From: JBOGDS01 sp050743075
GTDB lineage: Bacteria > Actinomycetota > Actinomycetes > Jiangellales > Jiangellaceae
Assembly (NCBI GenBank): GCA_050743075.1
Contig: JBOGDS010000012.1
Location: forward strand, 1 to 60,378
Direction: 5' to 3'
DNA: 60,378 bases
Shown: piece by piece, positions 10,547 through 18,113 of the stretch
Numbering within the stretch: the stretch's first letter is position 1
How the letters are laid out: the number at the start of each line of letters is the position of its first letter
Program-made: the position numbers and the translations under genes
The notes under the pieces: generated by a model
What the model saw: only the letters and a program-made list of their open reading frames with translations
Database searches by the model: none
What the model was told of the DNA's origin: nothing

Positions 10547-11830
10547 ATGCGCCTGCGCCTCCTCACCGCCACCCTCCTCGTCGGGCTAGTCCTTGCGCTC
10601 GCGATCCTCGGGCTCGCGCGGGCCGTCCGCGACGAGCCGGCCCGCACCCCCGACGTCGTCGCGTCCGAGGTCGCGGACAGCCTGCGCTGCCCCACCTGCC
10701 AGGGCCTGTCTGTCGCCGACTCGCCGGCACCGATGGCCGAGGGTATGCGGAAGATCATCGAAGAGCAGGCCGCCGAAAGGCGAACACCGGATGAGATCCG
10801 CGGCTACTTCGTGGACCGGTACGGCGAATGGGTGCTGCTCTCCCCACCGCGGCACGGCCTCACCTGGCTGGTCTGGCTACTCCCGGGTGCGGCCGTCACA
10901 GTCGGGGTCGTGCTGGCGTGGCGTGCCGTCCGGCGCCGCCGGCAGACGGTGCAGGTCGACGAGGCCGACCTCGAAGAGGGTCGCCGCGTCTACGCCGACT
11001 ACCTCACTGGCCGGTACGCCCCCGACTACACACCCGCCGGGGAACGCGTCGAAGCCGCCCTGGAGCTGCTCGTCTCGATCGACGAGGAAGGCGCTACCGA
11101 CGATGGTGGACCAGCGCGCAAGGATGCCGAGAATCGACTCGCCGCCGCCCTCATGACATACGACGCGGACGCAACGCCGTCCACGTCCTCCCCCGACCCG
11201 GACCACGCACTGGAGCCGGATGACGCCCCCGAGCCCACGAACGTGTCCGCGCGCACCCGTTCCACCCGCCGCTGGCCGGTCTACGGGACAGCCGTTGCCT
11301 CCTTCGTCGTCGTGCTCGCCGGCCTCCTCGTCGTCAACCTCGGTGGCCGCGGGCCGGACGGCCTGCCCACCGGGCTGCTCGCCGGCCAGACCGCTCCCGC
11401 TGACGCCGAGGCCGACGCCGAGATCGAAGCCATCCGCACCCAGACCCGCGAACGGCCCGACGACCCGGACGTCTGGCTCACCCTCGGCCGCGTCCTCGAT
11501 GAGGCCGGCCGCCTCGCCGACGCGTACACCGCCTACGAACAGGCGCTCGGGCTGGACCCCGCCAGTATCGAAGCAGGGCAGCTCGCTGCCTGGGCGCTCA
11601 TCCGGGGTGGAGCTTCCGGCGAGGCGATTCCGCTGCTCGAACCGCTGGTCCAGGAGAATCCCGACAACGCCCAGAGCGTCCTGCTCCTCGGGCTCGCCCA
11701 GCATGGCGCCGACGACCCCGCCGCGACCGCGACCTTGCGCCGCTACGTCGACCTCGAACCCACGGGACCGCAGTCCGATCAGGTTCGTGGCCTCCTGGGA
11801 GAGTCGAGCACACCGTCCCCACGGCCGTGA
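10547..11830 (+). CDS. ccmH: CcmH-CcmI type fusion
   Basis: The 427-residue protein joins two modules. Residues 1-130 are CcmH-like: a signal/anchor helix, then DSLRCPTCQGLSVADS with Cys 48 and Cys 51 in the LRCxxCQ motif, EQAAERRTPDEIRGYFVDRYGEWVL, and a second helix. The rest is CcmI/NrfG-like: a membrane helix (about 245-265) and TPR repeats (PDDPDVWLTLGRVLDEAG, LADAYTAYEQALGLDP) that bind apocytochrome c. Enterobacterial CcmH is also such a fusion. The gene closes the ccm operon; 9 bases separate it from ccmG. No CxxCH cytochrome is encoded in the window, so its substrates lie elsewhere. Confidence 0.88.
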   Translation: MRLRLLTATLLVGLVLALAILGLARAVRDEPARTPDVVASEVADSLRCPTCQGLSVADSPAPMAEGMRKIIEEQAAERRTPDEIRGYFVDRYGEWVLLSPPRHGLTWLVWLLPGAAVTVGVVLAWRAVRRRRQTVQVDEADLEEGRRVYADYLTGRYAPDYTPAGERVEAALELLVSIDEEGATDDGGPARKDAENRLAAALMTYDADATPSTSSPDPDHALEPDDAPEPTNVSARTRSTRRWPVYGTAVASFVVVLAGLLVVNLGGRGPDGLPTGLLAGQTAPADAEADAEIEAIRTQTRERPDDPDVWLTLGRVLDEAGRLADAYTAYEQALGLDPASIEAGQLAAWALIRGGASGEAIPLLEPLVQENPDNAQSVLLLGLAQHGADDPAATATLRRYVDLEPTGPQSDQVRGLLGESSTPSPRP

Positions 11831-11922
11831 CGAGCGACAACCGCCGACGTGGGGTTGCTCGGCCGCTTCGTCGGGAGAGGAAGCCGGGCGTTGGCGCTGG
11901 GGTGGCCAACCGCGAGAGTATC

Positions 11923-11939
11923 TACTAAGCTGGATAGTA
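11923..11939. promoter_or_regulatory. Operator-like inverted repeat upstream of the DUF2933-like gene
   Basis: TACTA (11923-11927) and TAGTA (11935-11939) form a perfect 5-base inverted repeat around a 7-base spacer, in an A+T-rich patch between the ccm operon and the gene at 11958. The left half with its flank, CTACTAAGC, is close to the reverse complement of ACTTAGTAG in the other sites. It fits the inferred BlaI regulon and would sit only about 20 bases before the start codon, where a bound repressor would block transcription. Confidence 0.5.
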
Positions 11940-11957
11940 ATTCTAGGAGCGTGTCTC

Positions 11958-12356
11958 GTGTTCATGAAGTGTTGCTTCAACAAGAAGGTGCTCATCGGGG
12001 CGGGCACGATTGCCCTCGCCCTCCTGGTGATCTCGCCCAGCACGGCGCTCGCTGCCCTGCCCGTGCTGATTCTCGCGGTCTGTCCGCTGTCGATGCTGCT
12101 GATGATGCGGGCCATGCGCAGCGAGGGGATGCAGTGTCACACCGAGAGCGCGGAGCAGAATGTCGACGAGCGAGCCGCCGAGATCGCCAGCCTGCGCGAA
12201 GAGATCAACATCCTCAAGGTGAGGCAGTTCGAGAAGAGCCTGCCCACTTGGGGGATCGAGAGTTCCGGTTCCCCGGATGCCGCCGCTCCGCACGAACTGC
12301 TGACCGAGAGTGACGTGGGCGCGGTTCGGACGCGCCAACACATGACCAACGAGTGA
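11958..12356 (+). CDS. DUF2933-like small membrane protein with coiled coil
   Basis: GTG 11958 is chosen because AGGAG lies 8 bases upstream; ATG 11964 is the alternative. The roughly 132-residue protein starts MFMKCCFNKKVLIGAGTIAL, has a second helix (LAALPVLILAVCPLSMLLMM), and continues RAMRSEGMQCH into a charged coiled-coil region (RAAEIASLREEINILKV) and a loose tail. Short proteins ending a helix with CPLxMLLMM resemble DUF2933, a family often found beside copper genes. The paired Cys, Met clusters and MQCH suggest metal binding; this is inference. It shares a helix-plus-coiled-coil plan with the small proteins at 12436 and 19055. Confidence 0.6.
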   Translation: MFMKCCFNKKVLIGAGTIALALLVISPSTALAALPVLILAVCPLSMLLMMRAMRSEGMQCHTESAEQNVDERAAEIASLREEINILKVRQFEKSLPTWGIESSGSPDAAAPHELLTESDVGAVRTRQHMTNE

Positions 12357-12435
12357 GCGGCGGGCCCGCGGCCCCCAGACCGGGCAGGCCGGTACGACCC
12401 GTTCACCCCAACACCGATCAGGAAGCGATGGACCG

Positions 12436-12666
12436 ATGGAGGCACTCTTACCCCTCCTCCTGGTGGCGTGCTGCGTCGGCATGGGCGTGATGATGTGGGC
12501 GATGATGCGGGGCGACAACCAGAAGCCTGCGCGGAGCAACTCCGCCCACAGCACGACGTCGGCGCACGACGACGAGGTGGCCCGGCTGCGTGCGGAGGTC
12601 GACCAGCTGCGCGCCGCCGAGCGCGACATCGAGGCACGGCCGGAGCGTCGCCCCGGCACCGGCTGA
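12436..12666 (+). CDS. Small Met-rich membrane protein with coiled coil
   Basis: A 76-residue protein beginning MEALLPLLLVACCVGMGVMM with WAMMRG at the end of the single helix, then a polar linker and a short coiled coil (DDEVARLRAEVDQLRAAERD). It is clearly paralogous to the 68-residue protein at 19055 (PVVMGAMMWIMMRPG...LAQLRAEVDTLRG) and similar in plan to the gene just upstream. The Met-Met-Trp-x-Met-Met signature and paired Cys could hold Cu(I). An AGGAAG lies about 10 bases before ATG 12436. No family name is recognised. Confidence 0.55.
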   Translation: MEALLPLLLVACCVGMGVMMWAMMRGDNQKPARSNSAHSTTSAHDDEVARLRAEVDQLRAAERDIEARPERRPGTG

Positions 12667-12733
12667 CGTCCGACCCGTTGGCGAGCCACGTTTCCCGGGC
12701 AGCCGTGTCCCCAATGCACGCACGGCGACTTGC

Positions 12734-13130
12734 GTGGTCCTGATCGGCACGAGCCTGTTTCTGGCATCCCGGGCTGAGGGGCCGGGCTCGGCCGGCACAG
12801 TGTCCAGCCCACCGGTTGGCAGTGACTTGCCTGGCCCGGTGCGGATGTCCACCGGCAACGTGCTCGTCGTCGCCACGTCGAATGACCGTTTCAGGCCTGA
12901 CATCATTGTGCTCGACACGGTCCCCGGTGGGCATTACGAGCTCACCTTCGCGGTGCCCACCGGCAGGGACGGCCCACACGTTGCAGAGCGACGCCGCGGG
13001 CTTCGACAGCGGGACGCACCAGCCCGGGGAGAAGCGCCGGTTCAGCTTCTCCGCCGAACCCGGCACCTATGAGTTCTACTGCCGCTTCCGGCGAGCCGAT
13101 GGCATGGTCGGAACGATCACTATCCGATGA
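12734..13130 (+). pseudogene. Frameshifted cupredoxin-like protein
   Basis: Two frames together make a cupredoxin. The first has a signal-like start (VLIGTSLFLASRAEG, from GTG 12734) and VVATSNDRFRPDIIVLDTVP. Near 12960-12975 the sense switches to the next frame, giving HTLQSDAAGFDSGTHQPGEK and YEFYCRFRRADGMVGTITI to TGA at 13128-13130. Known blue-copper folds need His, Cys, His and Met; here the first His (HTL), Cys (FYC) and Met (GM) are present, but the second His expected between Cys and Met is missing, where families read like C-x-x-x-GH-x-x-x-GM. A frameshift plus a lost ligand argues for a decayed gene rather than a single sequencing error. Confidence 0.65.
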
Positions 13131-13145
13131 TTCGCCCAACCCACT

Positions 13146-13166
13146 CCTAAATTACTTAGTAGTGTG
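13146..13166. promoter_or_regulatory. Operator-like motif upstream of the sortase
   Basis: CCTAA at 13146-13150 is followed by ACTTAGTA at 13154-13161, matching the motif at 5008-5028 position by position except for a few bases, and sharing its core with 3478-3509 and 17123-17145. It lies 10 to 25 bases before the chosen sortase start, which is consistent with a repressor site over a promoter or a short leader. Confidence 0.6.
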
Positions 13167-13172
13167 GCCCGC

Positions 13173-13895
13173 ATGCATCGCACAACTGACCGGGGCCGCC
13201 GAAGAGCCCCTCGACGTAGTCCGGTGGCCGTCGCGGGGGTCCTGGGAGAGCTTCTGCTGACCGCGGGGGCGCTGGTCCTGCTCTTCGTGGTCTACACGCT
13301 GTGGGGCACCGGCATCCAGACCGCCGCCGCCCAAGACGATCTACGTGAGCAGCTGAGCTTCGACACGGGCCAAACAGGAAACGATCAGGCGGAGACCGCC
13401 CAGGCAGAAAACCCAGTTCTTCTCGACACGCTCGCGCTCGGCGACGCGTACGGGATCATCCGGATCCCTCGCTTCGGCGACGACTGGGAATGGGTCATGG
13501 TCGAAGGCGTCGAGGACGACGACCTGAAGAACGGACCCGGCCACTACGCCGACAGCGCCGACCCCGGCGAGCTGGGCAACTTCTCCCTCGCCGCCCACCG
13601 CTCCGGGCACGGGGAGCCATTCGCCCAGATCGACAAGCTTCACGTCGCGGACATCGTGGAAGTCGAGACGATGGACGGCACCTTCATCTATCAGCTCGAC
13701 AGCGCCCCGAACGGCGACCCCGACGGCAACAAGATCGCCATCAACGACACCTGGGTGGTCGACCCAGTCCCCGGCGAACCGGAGGACACCGAGCCCACCG
13801 AGCGGCGAACCACCCTCACCACCTGCTGGCCACGCTGGGGCTCCTCGGCCCGCATGTACGCCACCGGCGTACTCATCGGCGCGGAGGAACGGTAG
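13173..13895 (+). CDS. Class E sortase
   Basis: Sortases cleave a sorting motif in exported proteins and join them to the cell wall. This 240-residue protein has an N-terminal membrane anchor (VLGELLLTAGALVLLFVVYT), then the sortase barrel: DAYGIIRIPRFGDDWEWVMVE, the catalytic His in LAAHRSGHG (residue 142) and the catalytic Cys in TLTTCWPRWGSSARMY (residue 218) with a downstream Arg. The spacing and TLTTC fit actinobacterial class E. GTG 13164 is a possible start, but it abuts the operator motif; ATG 13173 is preferred. A 52-residue membrane protein follows directly. No sorting-signal substrate was seen in the window. Confidence 0.85.
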   Translation: MHRTTDRGRRRAPRRSPVAVAGVLGELLLTAGALVLLFVVYTLWGTGIQTAAAQDDLREQLSFDTGQTGNDQAETAQAENPVLLDTLALGDAYGIIRIPRFGDDWEWVMVEGVEDDDLKNGPGHYADSADPGELGNFSLAAHRSGHGEPFAQIDKLHVADIVEVETMDGTFIYQLDSAPNGDPDGNKIAINDTWVVDPVPGEPEDTEPTERRTTLTTCWPRWGSSARMYATGVLIGAEER

Positions 13896-14054
13896 ATGTA
13901 CAGCTTGATCTGGCGATCCCTGCCCGGTCCCTGGCCGATGCGGTTGCTGATCCTTCTTGTGTTGATCGCCGCCATCGTCGTCGCGCTGTTCCTCTGGGTG
14001 TTCCCCTGGGCCGTGGAGACGTTCGGCATCGACCGCGACGTCACAGTCAGCTGA
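13896..14054 (+). CDS. Small membrane protein downstream of sortase
   Basis: A 52-residue ORF whose ATG follows the sortase stop immediately (TAGATG). It starts MYSLIWRSLPGPWPMRLLIL, has one long helix (LLILLVLIAAIVVALFLWVF) and a short acidic tail (GIDRDVTVS). Small proteins of this plan commonly follow class E sortase genes in actinobacteria, so it is probably a genuine accessory gene, with translation coupled to the sortase. Function unknown. Confidence 0.6.
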   Translation: MYSLIWRSLPGPWPMRLLILLVLIAAIVVALFLWVFPWAVETFGIDRDVTVS

Positions 14055-14081
14055 CCAGTGAGCCGGACAGCAAGACGACCC

Positions 14082-14147
14082 CGTCGTGACCGACCGCGGC
14101 GAGCCACCCTTCGTCGGCGTGCTCGTCGCTCGCGAACGGTCACGACG
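14082..14147. terminator. Long inverted repeat between convergent genes
   Basis: CGTCGTGACCG (14082-14092) and CGGTCACGACG (14137-14147) are perfectly complementary over 11 bases with a 44-base loop, in the 139-base gap between the plus-strand sortase pair and the minus-strand ccdA. There is no T-run, so a factor-independent terminator is not certain; a bidirectional stop or mRNA-stabilising stem is plausible. Confidence 0.4.
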
Positions 14148-14193
14148 ACCGGGGGTGTGCCAACCCGGGACCGTACCCTGACACTCATGTGTG

Positions 14194-14946
14194 CTACAGA
14201 GGTAGCTCGTAGCCGCCGATCCAGCCTTGCATGCTGGCGAGGATCTGCGTCCACAGGCCGCTGACCTGAACGATGCCGACGACGACCAGCATGCCTCCGC
14301 CCACGCGCATGACCGTGCGGGCGTGCCGGCGGGCCACCTCGAACGCGCGCATCACCCGAGTGAACGCGTACGCGGCGGCCAGGAACGGCAGCCCGATGCC
14401 GAGGGCGTAGACGAAGGACAGCAACGCACCACGACCAGTCGTCCCGCTGGTGACCGACATGGCGAGCACGGCGGCCAGGGTCGGACCGATGCAAGGCGTC
14501 CAGCCCAGCCCGAACAAGATACCCAGCAGCGGCGCGCCGGCCAGCCCGACTCGGGGTTGGTGCTGGATTCGGACGGCGCGGTGGACGAACGGCAGCCGGT
14601 CGAGGGCGCCCAGGAACACCAGCCCCAGCAGGATCGTGATCACACCGAGGACACGGACCAGAACATCCTGGTGGACCAGCAGCCGAGCCCCAAACGCGCC
14701 GAAGAACGCCCCGTAGCTGGCGAAGAGCGCGGAGAACCCGAGAACGAACAGCGCCGTACCTGCCAGTGTCCGGCCACGTCGATGCCCCGCTGCCACGTCG
14801 GCGGCGGACATGCCGGTGACATAGGACAGGTAGCCGGGCACCAGCGGCAGGCAGCATGGCGAGGCGAACGTGATCGCGCCCGCGAGCAACGCGATCGGTA
14901 TCGCGAACAGCACCGGCCCGCCAGCCACCAGCTCGCCCACATCCAC
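14194..14946 (-). CDS. ccdA: CcdA-type thiol reductant transporter
   Basis: CcdA carries reducing equivalents from cytoplasmic thioredoxin across the membrane to thioredoxin-fold proteins such as CcmG. The 250-residue protein has six helices and the two conserved Cys regions: FASPCCLPLVPGYLSYV near residue 30 and GWTPCIGPTLAAVLA near residue 150. The Pro-Cys and Pro-Gly pattern and length match the family. ATG 14946 is chosen; in-frame starts farther upstream would overlap the regulatory region. It is divergent from blaI across a roughly 110-base region that contains palindromes. A second CcdA-like gene lies at 17193. Confidence 0.9.
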   Translation of the reverse strand: MDVGELVAGGPVLFAIPIALLAGAITFASPCCLPLVPGYLSYVTGMSAADVAAGHRRGRTLAGTALFVLGFSALFASYGAFFGAFGARLLVHQDVLVRVLGVITILLGLVFLGALDRLPFVHRAVRIQHQPRVGLAGAPLLGILFGLGWTPCIGPTLAAVLAMSVTSGTTGRGALLSFVYALGIGLPFLAAAYAFTRVMRAFEVARRHARTVMRVGGGMLVVVGIVQVSGLWTQILASMQGWIGGYELPL

Positions 14947-14980
14947 CGCGCGACCCGCTCCCTCGACTCCGACACCAAGA

Positions 14981-15025
14981 CCTACGCCTAGGCATCATAG
15001 GAGACGGTTGGGATCGTCTACGATG
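14981..15025. promoter_or_regulatory. Palindromes between ccdA and blaI
   Basis: CCTA (14981) and TAGG (ending 15001) frame the palindrome GCCTAGGC (14986-14993), and ATCGT-CT-ACGAT forms a second palindrome at 15014-15025. The motifs differ from the A+T-rich sites elsewhere but keep the CCTA...TAGG ends. Divergent placement fits autoregulation of the blaI-M56 pair and control of ccdA; this is inference. Confidence 0.4.
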
Positions 15026-15056
15026 TGGCTTAGGTGTCAGAGGCGTGGAGGTCTGG

Positions 15057-15425
15057 ATGAGATCGTTCGGGGAACTCGAGGCGGCGATCATGGACGTGAT
15101 CTGGTCGGCCGAGCAGCCGCTGATGGTCCGTGAGGTCCTGAAGCGCCTGCACCGTGACCCCGAGCCCGCGTACACGACCGTACAGACAGTTATGGACATC
15201 TTGCACCGCAAGGGCTGGCTGAACCGGGCCAAAGACGGGCGCGCCTACCGATACACGGCCAGCACGTCACGTGAGGACTACACCGCCGGACTGCTCGGCG
15301 AGGTGCTCGCGGCGACGCCGGACCGTACGGCAGCGTTGTTGCGGCTGGTAGAGACCATGAACGCCGCCGAGGTGGCGGAGCTGCGTACGGCGCTGGACTC
15401 GGCGAAGAGCCGGCCCGCGCGGTGA
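15057..15425 (+). CDS. BlaI/MecI/CopY-family repressor
   Basis: A 122-residue winged-helix repressor. It reads MRSFGELEAAIMDVIWSAEQ, then PLMVREVLKRLHRD, AYTTVQTVMDILHRKGWLNR (recognition helix and wing) and YRYTASTSREDYTAGLLGEV, the standard BlaI order, followed by a dimerisation helix. ATG 15057 has GGAGG just upstream and gives the canonical start; the longer ORF from 15045 is unlikely. The family binds palindromes such as TACA-N2-TGTA or TACTA-type sites and is released by proteolysis (BlaI/MecI) or copper (CopY). It lacks the CxCx4CxC copper motif at the C-terminus, so proteolytic release by the neighbouring M56 protein is more likely. Confidence 0.88.
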   Translation: MRSFGELEAAIMDVIWSAEQPLMVREVLKRLHRDPEPAYTTVQTVMDILHRKGWLNRAKDGRAYRYTASTSREDYTAGLLGEVLAATPDRTAALLRLVETMNAAEVAELRTALDSAKSRPAR

Positions 15426-16402
15426 GGGTGTCCCTGCTGTTGCTGCTGTATGCGGTGGTGCTGGCCACGGTCGGCGCCGCGTTGCTACGGCGAGCGTGGT
15501 GGGTGCAGCGCGCACCCAGGCTGGGCATCCTGGCCTGGCAGGTCCTGACCGGCTCGATCGTCGCGTCGGCGCTTCTGGCCGGGCTGGCGCTTGCCGTGCC
15601 GTCGCTGCCGATCGCCGCGACGCTGGCGGAGTTCGCGCATGCCTGCGTGACGCTGATCCAGGCGCAGTACGCGACCCCCGCCGGAGTGGCGACAGCCACC
15701 ACCGGTCTGGTGATCGTGGGTGCCGTCGTGGGACGGCTGGCGTTCTGCATGGTCCAGGGCGCCCGAGCAGCGGCTACCGAGCGTCGTCGGCATCGGCGCG
15801 CCTTGGCGCTGGTCGGCCGACCCGAGCACCGTCTCGGCGCCATCGTCATCCCCCATGACGTGCCCGAGGTGTACTGCCTCCCGGGCCGCCGCCGGCGGAT
15901 CGTGCTCACCAGTGCGGCGCTCGACACACTGAGCGCCGATCAGCTGGCCGCCGTGCTCGCCCACGAGCGAGCCCACCTGCGCGCCCGCCACGATTTGGTG
16001 ATCGCGGCCGCGTCCGCGCTGGCGCAGGCGTTCCCACGAGTACCCCCGTTCGCTCTCGCACACGACCAGATCCGCAGACTCGTCGAGCTGGCCGCCGACG
16101 ACGTTGCGGCAGGCAGCAGCGACCGGCTGATGCTGGCCGAGGGGATCCTGACCGTCGCCGGTGGGCACACTCCGCCGGCAGCGCTCGGGGCTGGTAGCAC
16201 GGCAGGCGCCGCCCGGGTGCGCCGCCTGCTGGCACCACGGCACCGACTCGGTGTGCTGGGTTCCGTCGTGGTCTCGGCCGCTCTCGCCGCAGTTCTCGCG
16301 ATACCGGTGTGGTTGGCAGTCTCGCCAGCGGTCGCCGCCGCCGACGCCATCGCCTGCCCCTTGCCGCCGGCCTTCGAACCATCCACCCAGCCCTCATCCT
16401 GA
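15422..16402 (+). CDS. M56-family membrane metallopeptidase (BlaR1-like, no sensor domain)
   Basis: The GTG at 15422 overlaps the repressor stop by four bases, so the two are translated together. The 326-residue protein has three N-terminal helices, a basic cytoplasmic loop, and the zinc site VLAHERAHLRARHD (HExxH type, His at about residue 181), with the third ligand probably in LVELAADDVA. A last helix (LGVLGSVVVSAALAAVLAIP) precedes a short tail. BlaR1/MecR1 have the same peptidase and then a penicillin-binding sensor; that domain is absent, so the inducer is unlikely to be a beta-lactam bound by such a domain. It probably cleaves the repressor. Confidence 0.85.
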   Translation: MRVSLLLLLYAVVLATVGAALLRRAWWVQRAPRLGILAWQVLTGSIVASALLAGLALAVPSLPIAATLAEFAHACVTLIQAQYATPAGVATATTGLVIVGAVVGRLAFCMVQGARAAATERRRHRRALALVGRPEHRLGAIVIPHDVPEVYCLPGRRRRIVLTSAALDTLSADQLAAVLAHERAHLRARHDLVIAAASALAQAFPRVPPFALAHDQIRRLVELAADDVAAGSSDRLMLAEGILTVAGGHTPPAALGAGSTAGAARVRRLLAPRHRLGVLGSVVVSAALAAVLAIPVWLAVSPAVAAADAIACPLPPAFEPSTQPSS

Positions 16403-16457
16403 TCCGCTGGGCCGCGCAGGCACGGCGCCCCGGTCGCGCCAGCCGGCCGTGGGCAAG

Positions 16458-17119
16458 TCAGGCTTCGTCGTGGTGGTGGTCGTCGTGGTCGTCGTGGACG
16501 AGGTCGCCTTTCCAGGCTTCCTTGCCCTCGGTGATGGCGAAGGCGGCGATGACGAACCCGGCGACCGGGTCGATCCAGGTCCAGCCGGCCAGCGCATAGC
16601 CGACGAGGCCGGCGAAGGTGGACACCGACAGCCAGGCGCACAGGCGGGTCTCGGCGGCGTCGGCGATGACCAGGCGGGAGCTCATGGCCTTCCCGGTCTT
16701 GCGCTTGACGCGAGCCAGCCAGGGCATGATCGCGATGGAGGCGCCGGTGATGGCGATCCCGACCGGAGAGGTGTCCGGCTCCTCACCGGTGATCAGGTCG
16801 CGGACACCCTCGAAGGTGACGTAGGCGGCGAGCGCGAAGAGGTCAGCGGGATGAACCGCAGCGCACGGCGTTCCTTGACTGGGTCGGGGTGCCCGCCGCG
16901 TATCTCCGCGACCAGGCGGGAGAGGGCGACGGTGGCGGGCGACGACTTCGATGCCGGAGTCGATGCCGAACCCGATCGGCGAGATGGCGGAGGCGGCGAG
17001 CCCGGCGGACACGGCAACGATGCCTTCGATGAGGTTGTAGCCGATGGTGAACTGGGCGTAGCGCACCGCGCGGCGGGCCGCGGACCCGTCCGTGGCTGCG
17101 AGGTCTCCCGCTCCGTCAA
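16458..17119 (-). pseudogene. Cation diffusion facilitator, broken by two frameshifts
   Basis: The minus strand encodes a CDF-type metal exporter in pieces. One frame reads RYAQFTIGYNLIEGIVAVSA and GFGIDSGIEV; a second frame takes over near 16945-16955 (ATVALSRLVAEIRGGHPDPV); the first frame resumes near 16840 (FALAAYVTFEGVRDLITG) and runs through RLVIADAAETRLCAWLS to the His/Asp-rich tail DDHDDHHHDEA. Two compensating indels thus garble about 35 residues between helices. The N-terminal start codon is also unclear (GTG 17066 or lost). The rest is well conserved, so this is either a recent pseudogene or an assembly indel pair. Zinc or similar divalent metal would be the substrate. Confidence 0.65.
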
Positions 17120-17122
17120 ATA

Positions 17123-17145
17123 CCTAAGGAACTTAGTAAGTTAGG
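17123..17145. promoter_or_regulatory. Operator-like palindrome between the CDF and ccdA-like genes
   Basis: CCTAA (17123-17127) and TTAGG (17141-17145) enclose AACTTAGTAAGTT, an odd palindrome with perfect 6-base arms (AACTTA-G-TAAGTT). It shares CCTAA and ACTTAGTA with sites at 3478, 5008 and 13146. It is divergent between the CDF gene and the gene at 17193 and is the most regular example of the shared motif. Confidence 0.7.
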
Positions 17146-17192
17146 CTGTCGTTGACGGCACGCAGGCCCACTAGGACGAGAGGACACCGCCG

Positions 17193-18113
17193 GTGAGCGA
17201 GCTGTTGTTCGGGACCACTTTGCTGACGGCATTCTTCGGCGGGGTCGTGGCGCTACTCGCCCCATGCTGCGTGTCGGTCATGCTGCCCGCGTACCTGGCG
17301 ACGGGGTTCCGCAGCAAGGGCCGGGTCCTGGCCGCGACCCTAGTCTTCGCCGCCGGTGTCGCGACGGTGATCGTGCCGATCGGGCTCGGCGCGGCCGCGA
17401 TCTCGTCGACCCTCAACCGGCACCACACGCTCGTGTTCTCGATCGGCGGGTTGGTGATGCTCGTCGCCGGACTGGCCATGCTGGCCGGGTTCAAGCCGCA
17501 CTTACCGATGCCATCCGGCCGCCCCGGTGGCCGCGGATACACCGGCGCGTACACGCTCGGCGCGTTCTCCGGGATCGCCAGCGCCTGCTGTGCTCCCGTG
17601 CTCGCCGGCGTCGCCCTGCTCTCCGGCGCCGTAGCCTCCTACACGGCAGCGGCGGCCGTCAGCCTCACCTACGTCGCCGGCATGGTCGCGCCGCTCGTTC
17701 TGCTGGCCTTCGCCTGGGAACGCGGTGCCACCCGCGGAGCGCGATTGCTCGCCGGTCGGCATGTCACCCTCCGCTTCGGGGCGCTGCGGCGTCGACTCGC
17801 GCTCGGCGACCTGCTCGCCGGGCTGCTGTTGGCCGGCATGGGCGTGCTGGCCATCGTCCTGGCGTATGCGGGCGCTGCGATGCCCACCGAGGGCTGGCAG
17901 GTCCGGTTCGCCGCGGACCTGCAGCACTACGCATCCGTTGTCACCGACGCGCTCGCCTGGCTGCCCAGCTGGGCCTTCGCTGCCGTCCTTCTGACAGTCG
18001 CCACCGGCGTGATCGCGTACCTGCGCCGCACCGATGCGACCTCCGCCGGTCACCCGGAAGAGGCACCATCACCGATCCCCAACTCCGTCGAGAAAGGCAC
18101 CCATGAGCGGTAA
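17193..18113 (+). CDS. Second CcdA/DsbD-like thiol transporter
   Basis: A 306-residue membrane protein with the CcdA plan: LLAPCCVSVMLPAYLATGF in the first helix region and GIASACCAPVLAGVALLSG near residue 133, each with a Cys pair, separated and followed by helices, to about eight in total. It is longer than the copy at 14194 by a C-terminal helix and tail. Mercury and copper cassettes often carry a divergent CcdA-like protein next to a TlpA-type protein, as here. GTG 17193 has a modest GAGGAC upstream. Its stop overlaps the start of the next gene by 11 bases. It probably supplies electrons to the two thioredoxin-fold proteins downstream. Confidence 0.8.
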   Translation: MSELLFGTTLLTAFFGGVVALLAPCCVSVMLPAYLATGFRSKGRVLAATLVFAAGVATVIVPIGLGAAAISSTLNRHHTLVFSIGGLVMLVAGLAMLAGFKPHLPMPSGRPGGRGYTGAYTLGAFSGIASACCAPVLAGVALLSGAVASYTAAAAVSLTYVAGMVAPLVLLAFAWERGATRGARLLAGRHVTLRFGALRRRLALGDLLAGLLLAGMGVLAIVLAYAGAAMPTEGWQVRFAADLQHYASVVTDALAWLPSWAFAAVLLTVATGVIAYLRRTDATSAGHPEEAPSPIPNSVEKGTHER

